From assembly GCA_017472065.1 (NCBI GenBank), contig JAFURB010000016.1, positions 1 through 32,679 on the forward strand: a stretch of 32,679 nt of DNA, given 5' to 3'. Numbering within the stretch: the stretch's first letter is position 1; each line of letters begins with the position of its first letter. The DNA comes from Alphaproteobacteria bacterium (GTDB taxonomy: Bacteria > Pseudomonadota > Alphaproteobacteria > Rs-D84). Position numbers and translations under genes: made by a program. The notes beneath the pieces are model-generated. The model saw only the letters and a list, made by a program, of their open reading frames with translations. It was not told the origin of the DNA and ran no database searches. Below, piece after piece: positions 23,073 through 30,648 of the stretch.

Positions 23073-23092
23073 CTTTTTTTAATAAAGTCTTC

Positions 23093-23179
23093 GGGGATAT
23101 GGCGGAATGGTAGACGCTGAGGACTTAAAATCCTTTGGTCATTGCGACCGTGTGGGTTCAAGTCCCACTATCCCCACCA
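23093..23179 (+). tRNA. tRNA-Leu (anticodon TAA)
   Basis: 87 nt including CCA. Acceptor GGGGATA/TATCCCC (23093-23099/23169-23175). Anticodon loop CTTAAAA gives TAA, reading UUA. Long variable arm GGTCATTGCGACC. Confidence 0.95.
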
Positions 23180-23191
23180 TAGAAGAATAAT

Positions 23192-23216
23192 AGCCACCGA
23201 TTTGGTGGCTGTTTTG
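23192..23216 (+). terminator. Terminator of tRNA cluster
   Basis: AGCCACC (23192-23198), loop GATTT, GGTGGCT (23204-23210), then GTTTTG. Confidence 0.8.
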
Positions 23217-23352
23217 TTTATATATGCTCAATGGATTTTTGTATTGTATTGCTTGGGGATGATGTCTGTGATGTGTTAATTTGATGGTATGCGGATTGAA
23301 ACTGGTGCGTTTTATTTTTTGATGGGGATATTTTTTCCATAAATTAAAATGC

Positions 23353-23380
23353 TTGCAAGGTGTGGCGAATTGCGTATAAT
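23353..23380 (+). promoter_or_regulatory. Promoter of tRNA-Val
   Basis: TTGCAA (23353-23358), 16 bp, TATAAT (23375-23380). The start near 23387 is just before the tRNA at 23398. Confidence 0.65.
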
Positions 23381-23397
23381 TGGTATCAGTTCGTTTT

Positions 23398-23474
23398 GGA
23401 TGAATAGCTCAGTTGGTTAGAGCATCACGTTCACATCGTGGGGGTCGCTGGTTCGAGTCCAGTTTCATCCACCA
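23398..23474 (+). tRNA. tRNA-Val (anticodon CAC)
   Basis: 77 nt including CCA. Acceptor GGATGAA/TTCATCC (23398-23404/23464-23470). Anticodon arm CACG-TTCACAT-CGTG gives CAC, reading GUG. Independent transcription unit with its own promoter and terminator. Confidence 0.95.
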
Positions 23475-23479
23475 GATAC

Positions 23480-23508
23480 AAAAAATCCCGCCAGACGGCG
23501 GGGTTTTT
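23480..23508. terminator. Bidirectional terminator after tRNA-Val
   Basis: A-rich arm, CCCGCC (23487-23492), loop AGAC, GGCGGG (23497-23502), T run. It also ends the minus-strand gene whose stop is at 23507. Confidence 0.85.
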
Positions 23509-23824
23509 ATCTTAAGCCTTTTTCGCGACAGCATGCGGATGCTGCGGCTTTCCAATCAGAATATTGTTTTGATGGGTTGCGTAAATCTTTCCATGGTTGC
23601 CAACCAGAACATTTCTTGTTTACACCCGTGCCGTTGCACTTGGCATAACGACGCAGCGAGCATGTCTGGTTTGAAATCTTGCCAGATGGGGTTGTGCATT
23701 TAACAACAACATTTTGGTTTTTTGCATCGTTTTTACCCAGTTCGCGTGATGACATAACCTGGTACGCAGATGCAAAACCGATGGTTGTACATAAAATGAC
23801 TAATGCGGATAATATCTTTTTCAT
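23507..23824 (-). CDS. Small exported Cys-rich basic protein, unknown function
   Basis: 105 residues. A clear signal peptide (MKKILSALVILCTTIGFASA, cleavage after about residue 20) is followed by a basic mature domain of about 85 residues with six Cys (CTTPSG, CSLRRYAKC, KKCSGW, ACCREKGLR). An even number of Cys suggests three disulfides in a small periplasmic or secreted fold. No known family was recognised. AAAGGGG about 9 nt before the ATG supports the start. The gene stands alone, with 68 bp upstream to the next minus-strand gene's stop. Confidence 0.72.
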   Translation of the reverse strand: MKKILSALVILCTTIGFASAYQVMSSRELGKNDAKNQNVVVKCTTPSGKISNQTCSLRRYAKCNGTGVNKKCSGWQPWKDLRNPSKQYSDWKAAASACCREKGLR

Positions 23825-23892
23825 TTATATTTCCCCTTTTGTGATGCTTTTATTATATTAAAACACCACACAAAATACAACAGGAATAAATT

Positions 23893-25611
23893 TTAATCTG
23901 ATGTATCTGCGGTGGTCCATGGTTCATCGGTCATAATAAGGTAATATAGTGCCTGGTGTTCGGTGCCAGGGTCGCGAATAATTGGGCGAACAACATGGAT
24001 GTCAACATTGCACGGGGAATTCGCACCATCTTGATATTCAACCAAGTCCTGGTGAAATTTTGACGCAAAATCCATGGCCTGTAAATATGCGGCATCGTCG
24101 TCGGTTGGTGATACAGAACTGCCCGCCCACATCAGCCACATGCCGTGGTTGACAACATTTTCTTGGCCTTGTAAATCGTCTGCAGACAATAATAATAACG
24201 GTGCAAATTCAATGTCGTTGGTAAAATCGCCTGTGCTGGTTTCGGTCCAATCGTACATGCCGCCAACAAATTTTAATGCACCATATAATACGCCCGTCGC
24301 GGCCCCTACTTTCCCAAGTGCGCCGATGTTTTTCATTGTTGATTGAAACAGCCAATCGTTAATTCGACCAGATTTCATCCCTTTGCGGGCAACGCGGGCG
24401 GCTTTGTCTAATTTTTTGGTGCCAGAATTGACAGATTTGAATGCTTTGAACGCACGGGCGGCGATGTTACCGGTTTGTTTTGTGCCGCGCAGACCACGCA
24501 GGTTACGAAAATTATTGCGATATTTATTCAAATCAACGAATGCTTCGGATGTTTGTTTGAACTGTTTTACACGATCGTCTGCTTTTTCAAGATCGGACAT
24601 GCGTTTGGTTATATCTTTGATTTCATCGCTGCGTTTTGCATATTCAACGGGTTCTTTGGTTTTATCTAATTTTTTTATTGCATCGTTTGCCTTGTCTAGT
24701 TGGCCGGCCAGTTTTACATAGTCTTGTACCTTGTCAACATTACGCAGGGATTTTAATGTTGTACTCATATTTTTTAATGATCGTGATGCACGGGCAGCTT
24801 TGGCGGTGCCGGTAATTGCCTGGGAACCACCAAATGTCACAACGGTTAATACAACATCCAGTGCAATTTCAAGGTATGATAACCATTGCAGATTTACATC
24901 GCCTGCAACATAATAATCGTTTGTATCGTCTTTTATATTAACGGTCATGTCCCGCATAACAGTGTTTATTACGGTTGAATCGCGTGATTTTGCACTGCGG
25001 TCGGTGCAATTACCACCCCGCCCCGATGGATATAAGGAATCAATATTGTTTTTTATATAATCCAATGAAATTGTATTATTGTTGCCGTCACCGATAAATT
25101 TATCCAGCGCCCCATGTTCAGTTACCATAATCGCATACCAGGCGGGATCTATGTTTGTCCATACGGCACCATCTTCGCCGATGCGGGGACTGGGATCTGA
25201 TGATGGTAGGCCCTGTTTATTGGCCAACAATAGGCGTTGTTTTAGAATTTTTGGTTGGGTTTCATAATTTATTGTAATTTCGCGACCGCATGGAAATATA
25301 TATTGTATTGGCATGAATTTTACCGTGTCTGCTTCATCAATATTGGCAATTTCTGGACATGCCAGGACATCGTTCAAAACATCCTTGTTAGAAAAGACCG
25401 CATAAATCCATTGTCGTATTATTTCTTCGTCGTCGGATTCGGATACCGCGTCGGCGCCGTTTTTTAGTGCGTTTGCAAAAATCGCGGTTGCACATTCGGT
25501 GTTATCGAGCGCGGTGGTCAGAACTTCATCATGTGTTATATACCCATCCGCCGCCATTGATGTAAATGGTAATAGTAGGCAAAATAAGAGACAATGAATT
25601 TTTTTATTCAA
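23893..25611 (-). CDS. Exported protein with hydrophobic and coiled-coil region, unknown function
   Basis: 572 residues. The first codon appears to be TTG at 25611, overlapping the upstream gene by 8 bp; it is accepted because a signal peptide (CLLFCLLLPFTSMA) starts there and no ATG is nearby. The N-terminal part (about 22-240) is acidic with several Cys. A hydrophobic segment (about 244-262, LEIALDVVLTVVTFGG) is followed by a Lys/Ala/Asp-rich helical, probably coiled-coil region (265-420), and then a Trp- and Asp-rich C-terminal domain. The middle is reminiscent of membrane-translocating regions of some secreted effectors, but I recognise no toxin domain. It is third in an operon with the prepilin peptidase (27059) and the exported protein at 25604. 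Confidence 0.7.
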   Translation of the reverse strand: MNKKIHCLLFCLLLPFTSMAADGYITHDEVLTTALDNTECATAIFANALKNGADAVSESDDEEIIRQWIYAVFSNKDVLNDVLACPEIANIDEADTVKFMPIQYIFPCGREITINYETQPKILKQRLLLANKQGLPSSDPSPRIGEDGAVWTNIDPAWYAIMVTEHGALDKFIGDGNNNTISLDYIKNNIDSLYPSGRGGNCTDRSAKSRDSTVINTVMRDMTVNIKDDTNDYYVAGDVNLQWLSYLEIALDVVLTVVTFGGSQAITGTAKAARASRSLKNMSTTLKSLRNVDKVQDYVKLAGQLDKANDAIKKLDKTKEPVEYAKRSDEIKDITKRMSDLEKADDRVKQFKQTSEAFVDLNKYRNNFRNLRGLRGTKQTGNIAARAFKAFKSVNSGTKKLDKAARVARKGMKSGRINDWLFQSTMKNIGALGKVGAATGVLYGALKFVGGMYDWTETSTGDFTNDIEFAPLLLLSADDLQGQENVVNHGMWLMWAGSSVSPTDDDAAYLQAMDFASKFHQDLVEYQDGANSPCNVDIHVVRPIIRDPGTEHQALYYLIMTDEPWTTADTSD

Positions 25612-27037
25612 TTGGAAATGGTCCCGCTACAATTTCTAGTTTGCGTATGTCTGATATCATATCAAGGCCAAATGCACGTTTGGTTGCGTTATATGATGAA
25701 AAAAGCGTTTTCCACCATTTTTCTGGCGTCAGTTCTTCTTTTCGCTTTTTTGTATCAACGACATATACGGACAGTTTGTCTGTTGAGCACGCCGTTCCAT
25801 GCAGTTCGCTAGCAAATTCTTTGGCGATTGGTATAATTGTATCTTTGTTGTATGATGTAACAAGCATGTTACCACCATCCATGTCTATTAAAACTAGCCC
25901 AGGGAACGCGCGACGGTTGTTGCCTTCTTCAAAATCAAGATAATATTCAAGATATTTTACATGTTTTGCGTCAAGTCCTACATCAAGGTAATTTTTATTA
26001 AAAACCTGACGACCGGCAACGTTGACTGCGGCATCGTTATCCAGGTTTTCCCATGTGGTATGATCTGAACATTCGTCAGACCAATATAGTTTCGATATGT
26101 CTGATATTTTTATTTCGTCGCCTGGTTTTTTATCGCTTTGATTATATACAAATATTGCCAATGCGGTTTGCTGATCATAGGGTGTTGATGGGGTGATGGT
26201 GCCATTTGATTTGTCGGAGGAATTAGGAGATGATGCTGAACCAGATGTTGTACCCGACGATGTTGTTGATGTTCCGGGTGTTATGCCTGATGGTGATACG
26301 ACTGAGGCGGTGGCGGATGAGTTTTGAACGATTTTTATTGGATGGTATGCCTGCATATCCTTGTATGGTTCATAGCCTTGGGATTTTATTTCCATGCGTT
26401 CTTGGAAAGACAAATCTGCAAATGTGGTGGGGAATTCGGCCTTTGCCAGACCGCCTGTGTTGCCACCGTTTTGTGCCTGTAATTTTTCAAGTTCTTGTGT
26501 TCGTTCAATCACATCTTGTTGCCATTGCGGCATTTGTTTTTCAAAAGGGTTTTTGATTTCAATTTGTGATCCAGTGTTGCTGGGGGCGGTGGCATCTGGG
26601 AAATCAACAGTTCCACCGACAACACCGGCATGGCCGTATTGTTTTACATAATTTTCAAACTCTGCATCAATATATCCCGCGCAAGATGTTGCATAATTAT
26701 GTCCCGGCAATCGTGACAGCTGCAACATTAATGTTGGACGAATATCTGATAACTGGGCCCCGGAACAGTTGTTTATTGTTGTACAAACATTTGCCACCAG
26801 TGATGATACAACCCGCTGACAATCGCCCGCATTAATTTCGGGACCATCAACATACACAGCCTGGGGCATGCGTTGGTTATATGGACTGCCCGGGGTCCAA
26901 AACGGGTTTGATGAATAGGATTGAACATTTTGAATTTGTCCATATTGTGAAAATGGCGTAGATGTTGGTTGATACGCGTTTGCCACACCACACAGTGATG
27001 CAAAAAATGCAAATAAAGTCTTGAAATACATTCTCAT
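25604..27037 (-). CDS. Exported protein with Ser/Thr-rich linker, unknown function
   Basis: 477 residues. Signal peptide MRMYFKTLFAFFASLCGVANA, then a Gln/Ser/Pro/Tyr-rich stretch (22-65), a Cys-containing domain (about 70-125, with four or five Cys), a region with QWQQDVIERTQELEKL helix (about 170-190), a Ser/Thr/Gly/Pro linker (about 245-285) and a C-terminal domain (290-477) that looks globular. AGGGA lies 7 nt before the ATG at 27037. It lies 21 bp after the prepilin peptidase and overlaps the next gene by 8 bp, so the three are one operon. A pilus- or secretion-related role is suggested only by this context. Confidence 0.7.
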   Translation of the reverse strand: MRMYFKTLFAFFASLCGVANAYQPTSTPFSQYGQIQNVQSYSSNPFWTPGSPYNQRMPQAVYVDGPEINAGDCQRVVSSLVANVCTTINNCSGAQLSDIRPTLMLQLSRLPGHNYATSCAGYIDAEFENYVKQYGHAGVVGGTVDFPDATAPSNTGSQIEIKNPFEKQMPQWQQDVIERTQELEKLQAQNGGNTGGLAKAEFPTTFADLSFQERMEIKSQGYEPYKDMQAYHPIKIVQNSSATASVVSPSGITPGTSTTSSGTTSGSASSPNSSDKSNGTITPSTPYDQQTALAIFVYNQSDKKPGDEIKISDISKLYWSDECSDHTTWENLDNDAAVNVAGRQVFNKNYLDVGLDAKHVKYLEYYLDFEEGNNRRAFPGLVLIDMDGGNMLVTSYNKDTIIPIAKEFASELHGTACSTDKLSVYVVDTKKRKEELTPEKWWKTLFSSYNATKRAFGLDMISDIRKLEIVAGPFPIE

Positions 27038-27058
27038 TTCCGGGTCCCTATATCGGCA

Positions 27059-27529
27059 TTATAACAAAAACGCGTTTGCAATCAAAGCCAAAATTCCCCC
27101 AAAGATAAAGAACGGTGCAAACGGTATAAAATGTTGGTGCTTTATTCGGGCCCAGATTGCCCCGGTTATGCATGCAACAACCAGTGCCATACCAATGCCG
27201 CCCGTCCCCAACCATATTCCGCCCACGGTGATTAATTTTATGTCGCCCATGCCAATGGGGGGTGTGGCGTTTGCATCCTTCTTGCGGATATGCCAATCGA
27301 ACACAAAACCGACAAATGCCGACATCAGATATCCAAATGTGGCGCCGATTGCAGCATCTTGGGCGGTGGTGGGCCAATTATAAAATGCGATTAATAAAAT
27401 CCCCGCCAGCATCAGTGGGAAAAGATAGGCGTCTGGGATAATTCGACGGCGAAAATCAGTAATCGATATCAATGTGGCGCATATTAACGCCCACACAATC
27501 AGAACGATAAAAAAGATATTAAAAAACAT
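27059..27529 (-). CDS. Type IV prepilin peptidase (A24 family), CpaA/TadV-like short form
   Basis: 156 residues, hydrophobic, with about five membrane segments. The two catalytic Asp of the aspartic A24 peptidases are visible: Asp25 in TDFRRRIIPD and Asp96 in GMGDIKL. The protein lacks the N-terminal methyltransferase domain of PilD, as in TadV/CpaA-type enzymes that process Flp-type pilins. AAGGGGG is a strong ribosome site 6 nt upstream. It is first in an operon with two exported proteins. No prepilin, secretion ATPase or secretin gene occurs in this window, so its substrate must be encoded elsewhere or be unusual. Divergent from gcrA, with 71 bp between. Confidence 0.88.
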   Translation of the reverse strand: MFFNIFFIVLIVWALICATLISITDFRRRIIPDAYLFPLMLAGILLIAFYNWPTTAQDAAIGATFGYLMSAFVGFVFDWHIRKKDANATPPIGMGDIKLITVGGIWLGTGGIGMALVVACITGAIWARIKHQHFIPFAPFFIFGGILALIANAFLL

Positions 27530-27540
27530 GTTTTTCCCCC

Positions 27541-27570
27541 TTGCCTTTCGAATCGGATTGGTGCTATACT
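27541..27570 (+). promoter_or_regulatory. gcrA promoter with GANTC site in spacer
   Basis: TTGCCT (27541-27546), 18 bp, TATACT (27565-27570), predicted start near 27577. GAATC (27550-27554), the recognition sequence of the CcrM methyltransferase (GANTC), lies in the spacer. An alternative TATAAT is at 27576-27581, without a well-placed -35. Confidence 0.5.
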
Positions 27571-27600
27571 TATTTTATAATATAACAAGGGTTTTGTAAA

Positions 27601-28224
27601 ATGAGTAAAGGCTGGGATAACACAATGCTGAAAAAATTAAAGGCATTGACTGGTAAAGGTTTGTCTACGTCCGAAATTGGTAAACGCCTGGGGATGAGCA
27701 AAAATGCCATTGTTGGTAAACTGAATCGTTTGGGCTGGAACGCCAAGGCGGGTGGCGCAAATGTGGTGGCGGAAAAGCCGACCAAGGCAACAACATCAAA
27801 AAAAGCAACCACAAAGACATCGGATAAGGCGGCCGCAAAAAAATCTGCACCGGCAGCCAAGGTGGCAACATCTAAAAAAACTGCATCCGCAACCAAGACA
27901 GTATCTAAAAAGGTCGCCACAACGACAAAGGTTGCGGCAAAAAAAGAACCGGCTAAGAAAGGTGCATCAGCGCCAAAGGCAACTGCGGAAAAAACAGAAA
28001 AAAAGACGACGGCTGCTAATGCTAAAACACTGGCCATGCATCAGCGTATTGTTCAGCATTCGTTGGAAATGGCAAACCTGAAACCGAATCAGTGTCGTTG
28101 GCCGATTGGTGATCCGGATTCTGAACATTTTCATTTCTGTGGTGAAACAGTGTTCGTTGGAAAACCATATTGTTATGAACACTGTAAACAGGCATATCAG
28201 TTTACACCGCCTAAAAAGAAATAA
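27601..28224 (+). CDS. gcrA: GcrA cell cycle regulator
   Basis: 207 residues. GcrA is an alphaproteobacterial cofactor of sigma70 RNA polymerase that acts at promoters with methylated GANTC sites during the cell cycle. The N-terminal helix-turn-helix (about 1-46) reads WDNTMLKKLKAL, then LSTSEIGKRLGMSKNAIVGKLNRLGW, as in the family. The conserved C-terminal RNA polymerase-binding part (about 160-200) has QCRWPIGDP, FCG and YCYEHC. Between them is an unusually long Lys/Ala/Thr-rich linker (about 50-140), more like a histone-type tail than a normal GcrA linker. AAGGG lies 9 nt before the ATG. The following gene starts 27 bp downstream, so the two may be cotranscribed. Confidence 0.92.
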   Translation: MSKGWDNTMLKKLKALTGKGLSTSEIGKRLGMSKNAIVGKLNRLGWNAKAGGANVVAEKPTKATTSKKATTKTSDKAAAKKSAPAAKVATSKKTASATKTVSKKVATTTKVAAKKEPAKKGASAPKATAEKTEKKTTAANAKTLAMHQRIVQHSLEMANLKPNQCRWPIGDPDSEHFHFCGETVFVGKPYCYEHCKQAYQFTPPKKK

Positions 28225-28250
28225 TAATAAACCTGGGGGAATTGCAGTAC

Positions 28251-30332
28251 ATGCCAAACGAGAGAGATTTTTCCACCATAACCATGCGCGAATATAATGT
28301 CGCGGGTAATGAATTGCGCGCCTATTATGATAATGATGGTGCGTTGGTGTTCGTTGTTGATATGTTGGTCAATGACAGAAAACCAAATGTGTTACTGGTA
28401 ATTGATGCGGTCGATAATCGTAAATGGGATGATATTCTGGAAAATGATTATGGGGTTGATTTAGAAACTGTACGACCAAAAAAAGATAATAAATATCAGA
28501 AGCTGGATATTGAATACAGTGGCCTGCCCTTGTACCGCAGTGTGATTGATGCGTATGAAAATGATGATGATGTGTCGGCGGCATTAAAAGAACTGAATAT
28601 GTTTCGGGATATCGCGGTTCGTCGTGCGGCATCAGAACGTTTGACCGCGGCCGAAGAATTGGCGGATAATGCGCGCGAAACAATTGAACGAACCAATGAT
28701 ACGATTGATGAACTGAATTCGCGTTTGCGTGCCTTGCGGGCCAAGGTGGCGGATTTAAGAAAAAATATCGGCAAAGAACCAACCAAGCAATCTGCAGCTA
28801 AAATTCTGCGTGCAGAATCCCAGATTGATGCCACAAATGAAAAATTAAAGCGCGCACAAAAACGTCTGGATAATGCACAAAAGCGTCTTATTGTTGCAAC
28901 CGATGATGCGGATATTGCACGTGACATTTTGGCGCGCGTTGGTGTCGATGCAGATTATGATGAAGATATGGTGGTGCCTGTGGTAATGCCGCGCAATGAT
29001 GTTGCAACGGTGCCAGATAATGAATTAGTGGTGGTGACGGATGCGCCATTGCCGATTGAATATAATCAGTCAGATGAATCACAAATAATCCAAAAACCAA
29101 AGGCAGAAGATATGGCCGACGAAGAAGTAAAACCATTGTTTGATACAGATCCAGAAATCTTGGACGAAGAAATTGCGTTTAAGCCAATCGAGTTTAATGC
29201 GCCAATTGTTCCAGAAATTTCTGTGCCGGATGTTGCGGCGCCCGCCGTGCCAAGTGAAATGGCGCCGGATGCGGCCGCGGTTGCGCCGTTGTCGTTTACG
29301 CCGCCGGTTTCGACGGGGTATGATGCGTCGTCTGATTTGTTGCCCAGTCAATCGGTCGAACCCGCGCCGGTGTTGGATTCTATTACATCGGTTGATGTGC
29401 CGTTATCAGTTGAACCGGCTTCTGTGCCAGAATCGAATGTTGCACCCGCGCCTGCACCTGTGACGGAACCTGATATTGCGCCGGCATTGCCGGAATCTGG
29501 TTTCAGACCTGTGTCACCGATTACCGGTGTTGTGGCGGTGCCGTCCGCACCATCGGCCAAGGGACATCGCCCGACAGTTGTTTATTATGTGATGCTGATT
29601 GCACTGATTGTTATGTCAATATTTGTTCTGTGGTTCTATCAGAAATCAACCGGGAACAGTGCGTTGCCGAATATTGGTGGTGCAATTGCCCCGGAAATTG
29701 TTACCGAAGATGTTGCACCGGTTGCAGATGTGCCGGTGGAACCAGTGGTGGATGTTGTGACTGAATCCGAACCAGAATCAATGCCAGAACCAGAACCGGT
29801 TGCAGATGTGCCGGTGGAACCGGAACCACAACCAGAACCAGAACCGATGCCAGAACCGGTTATCTTGGATGCGCCGGTGGAACCTGTGTTGCCAACAGAA
29901 TTGGTCGTTCCTGTAACGGCACCTGTGATTAATACTGTGCCGACGGTTGAGCCAGAACCAACGGTTAAGAAAATAGAGTCTGAGGCAGAAATCCTGGCAA
30001 AAAAGCCGTCGTATGGCGTTTCCCAGAACGAAGCCATGTTTGTTGCAGACGAAGAATTTGAAACAGATCGTCGTTCGGCGACGGTCCCCGCCCAGGAAGT
30101 GGCCGCGGTTGATGTGTATGATACGCCGATTGTGCGCGTGGCTGAACCAGAACCGGTGGTGTATGAAGAGTCTGTGGAATATGTGGATGAAGATATGGGT
30201 GAATCACCGTGTGAAAATGGCGAACCGGATCGGTATGGATGCTGTCCGGGGGAAACATTTACGCAAATCGATAATGGTGGTTTTGCATGTTGTCCCGATG
30301 GTGGTGGTGATTGTTTCCCGCCATTGTATTAA
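28251..30332 (+). CDS. Single-pass envelope protein with coiled coil, Pro/Glu repeats and Cys-rich tail
   Basis: 693 residues from ATG 28251, with GGGGGA 10 nt upstream; the TTG at 28242 is too close to that site. There is no signal peptide. The cytoplasmic side has a globular N-terminal domain (about 1-100), a coiled coil (about 110-215) and an acidic Pro/Val/Ala-rich stretch (220-435). One membrane segment follows (about 443-463, VVYYVMLIALIVMSIFVLWF). The outer part is Pro/Glu/Val-rich with PEPEP repeats, including a 27-bp exact DNA repeat (29717-29743 and 29795-29821, offset 26 codons). The last 40 residues hold a Cys cluster (YGCCPGE, FACCPDGGGDCFPP). The PE-rich stretch may span the periplasm, as in TonB-like proteins, but no TonB domain was seen. 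Confidence 0.75.
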   Translation: MPNERDFSTITMREYNVAGNELRAYYDNDGALVFVVDMLVNDRKPNVLLVIDAVDNRKWDDILENDYGVDLETVRPKKDNKYQKLDIEYSGLPLYRSVIDAYENDDDVSAALKELNMFRDIAVRRAASERLTAAEELADNARETIERTNDTIDELNSRLRALRAKVADLRKNIGKEPTKQSAAKILRAESQIDATNEKLKRAQKRLDNAQKRLIVATDDADIARDILARVGVDADYDEDMVVPVVMPRNDVATVPDNELVVVTDAPLPIEYNQSDESQIIQKPKAEDMADEEVKPLFDTDPEILDEEIAFKPIEFNAPIVPEISVPDVAAPAVPSEMAPDAAAVAPLSFTPPVSTGYDASSDLLPSQSVEPAPVLDSITSVDVPLSVEPASVPESNVAPAPAPVTEPDIAPALPESGFRPVSPITGVVAVPSAPSAKGHRPTVVYYVMLIALIVMSIFVLWFYQKSTGNSALPNIGGAIAPEIVTEDVAPVADVPVEPVVDVVTESEPESMPEPEPVADVPVEPEPQPEPEPMPEPVILDAPVEPVLPTELVVPVTAPVINTVPTVEPEPTVKKIESEAEILAKKPSYGVSQNEAMFVADEEFETDRRSATVPAQEVAAVDVYDTPIVRVAEPEPVVYEESVEYVDEDMGESPCENGEPDRYGCCPGETFTQIDNGGFACCPDGGGDCFPPLY

Positions 30333-30362
30333 AAAAAATCCCGGCATTGCCGGGATTTTTTT
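30333..30362 (+). terminator. Terminator after the 28251 gene
   Basis: A run, TCCCGGC (30339-30345), loop ATT, GCCGGGA (30349-30355), seven T. Also nearly symmetrical. Confidence 0.9.
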
Positions 30363-30392
30363 CAAAGTTCAAAGTGCAAAGTTCAAAGTGCA
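30363..30392. repeat. Short tandem repeat, 14-bp unit
   Basis: CAAAGTTCAAAGTG occurs twice in tandem (30363-30376, 30377-30390), and each unit is itself two 7-bp CAAAGTK steps. It lies directly after the terminator. The rest of the gap to 30648 is A/T-rich, with nothing recognisable except the promoter below. Confidence 0.8.
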
Positions 30393-30572
30393 ATTGTGGA
30401 TTCTATTAATTGATACTCCGCTAAACTTTTATTTATCGTTATGTTTACCACAATATTTTGTACCAAATGATTATTTTGTGTGGTGATTTTTTGAGTAGTT
30501 GTGCTGTGAAAAAATGCGTTTTTCAAAAAAGTCAAGAACCAAAATTCCTGTCAAAAAAATTTTTTTATTGAT

Positions 30573-30602
30573 TTGTGACTTTTTTGCTTGTGCAGATATG
30601 AT
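30573..30602 (+). promoter_or_regulatory. Possible promoter of the 30649 surface protein
   Basis: TTGTGA (30573-30578), 18 bp, TATGAT (30597-30602). The start near 30609 leaves a 40-nt leader with AAAGAAAGTGGGAAG before the ATG. Moderate match only. Confidence 0.4.
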
Positions 30603-30648
30603 GATTTTTTCTATGATTAAAGTGTAAAAGAAAAAGAAAGTGGGAAGA

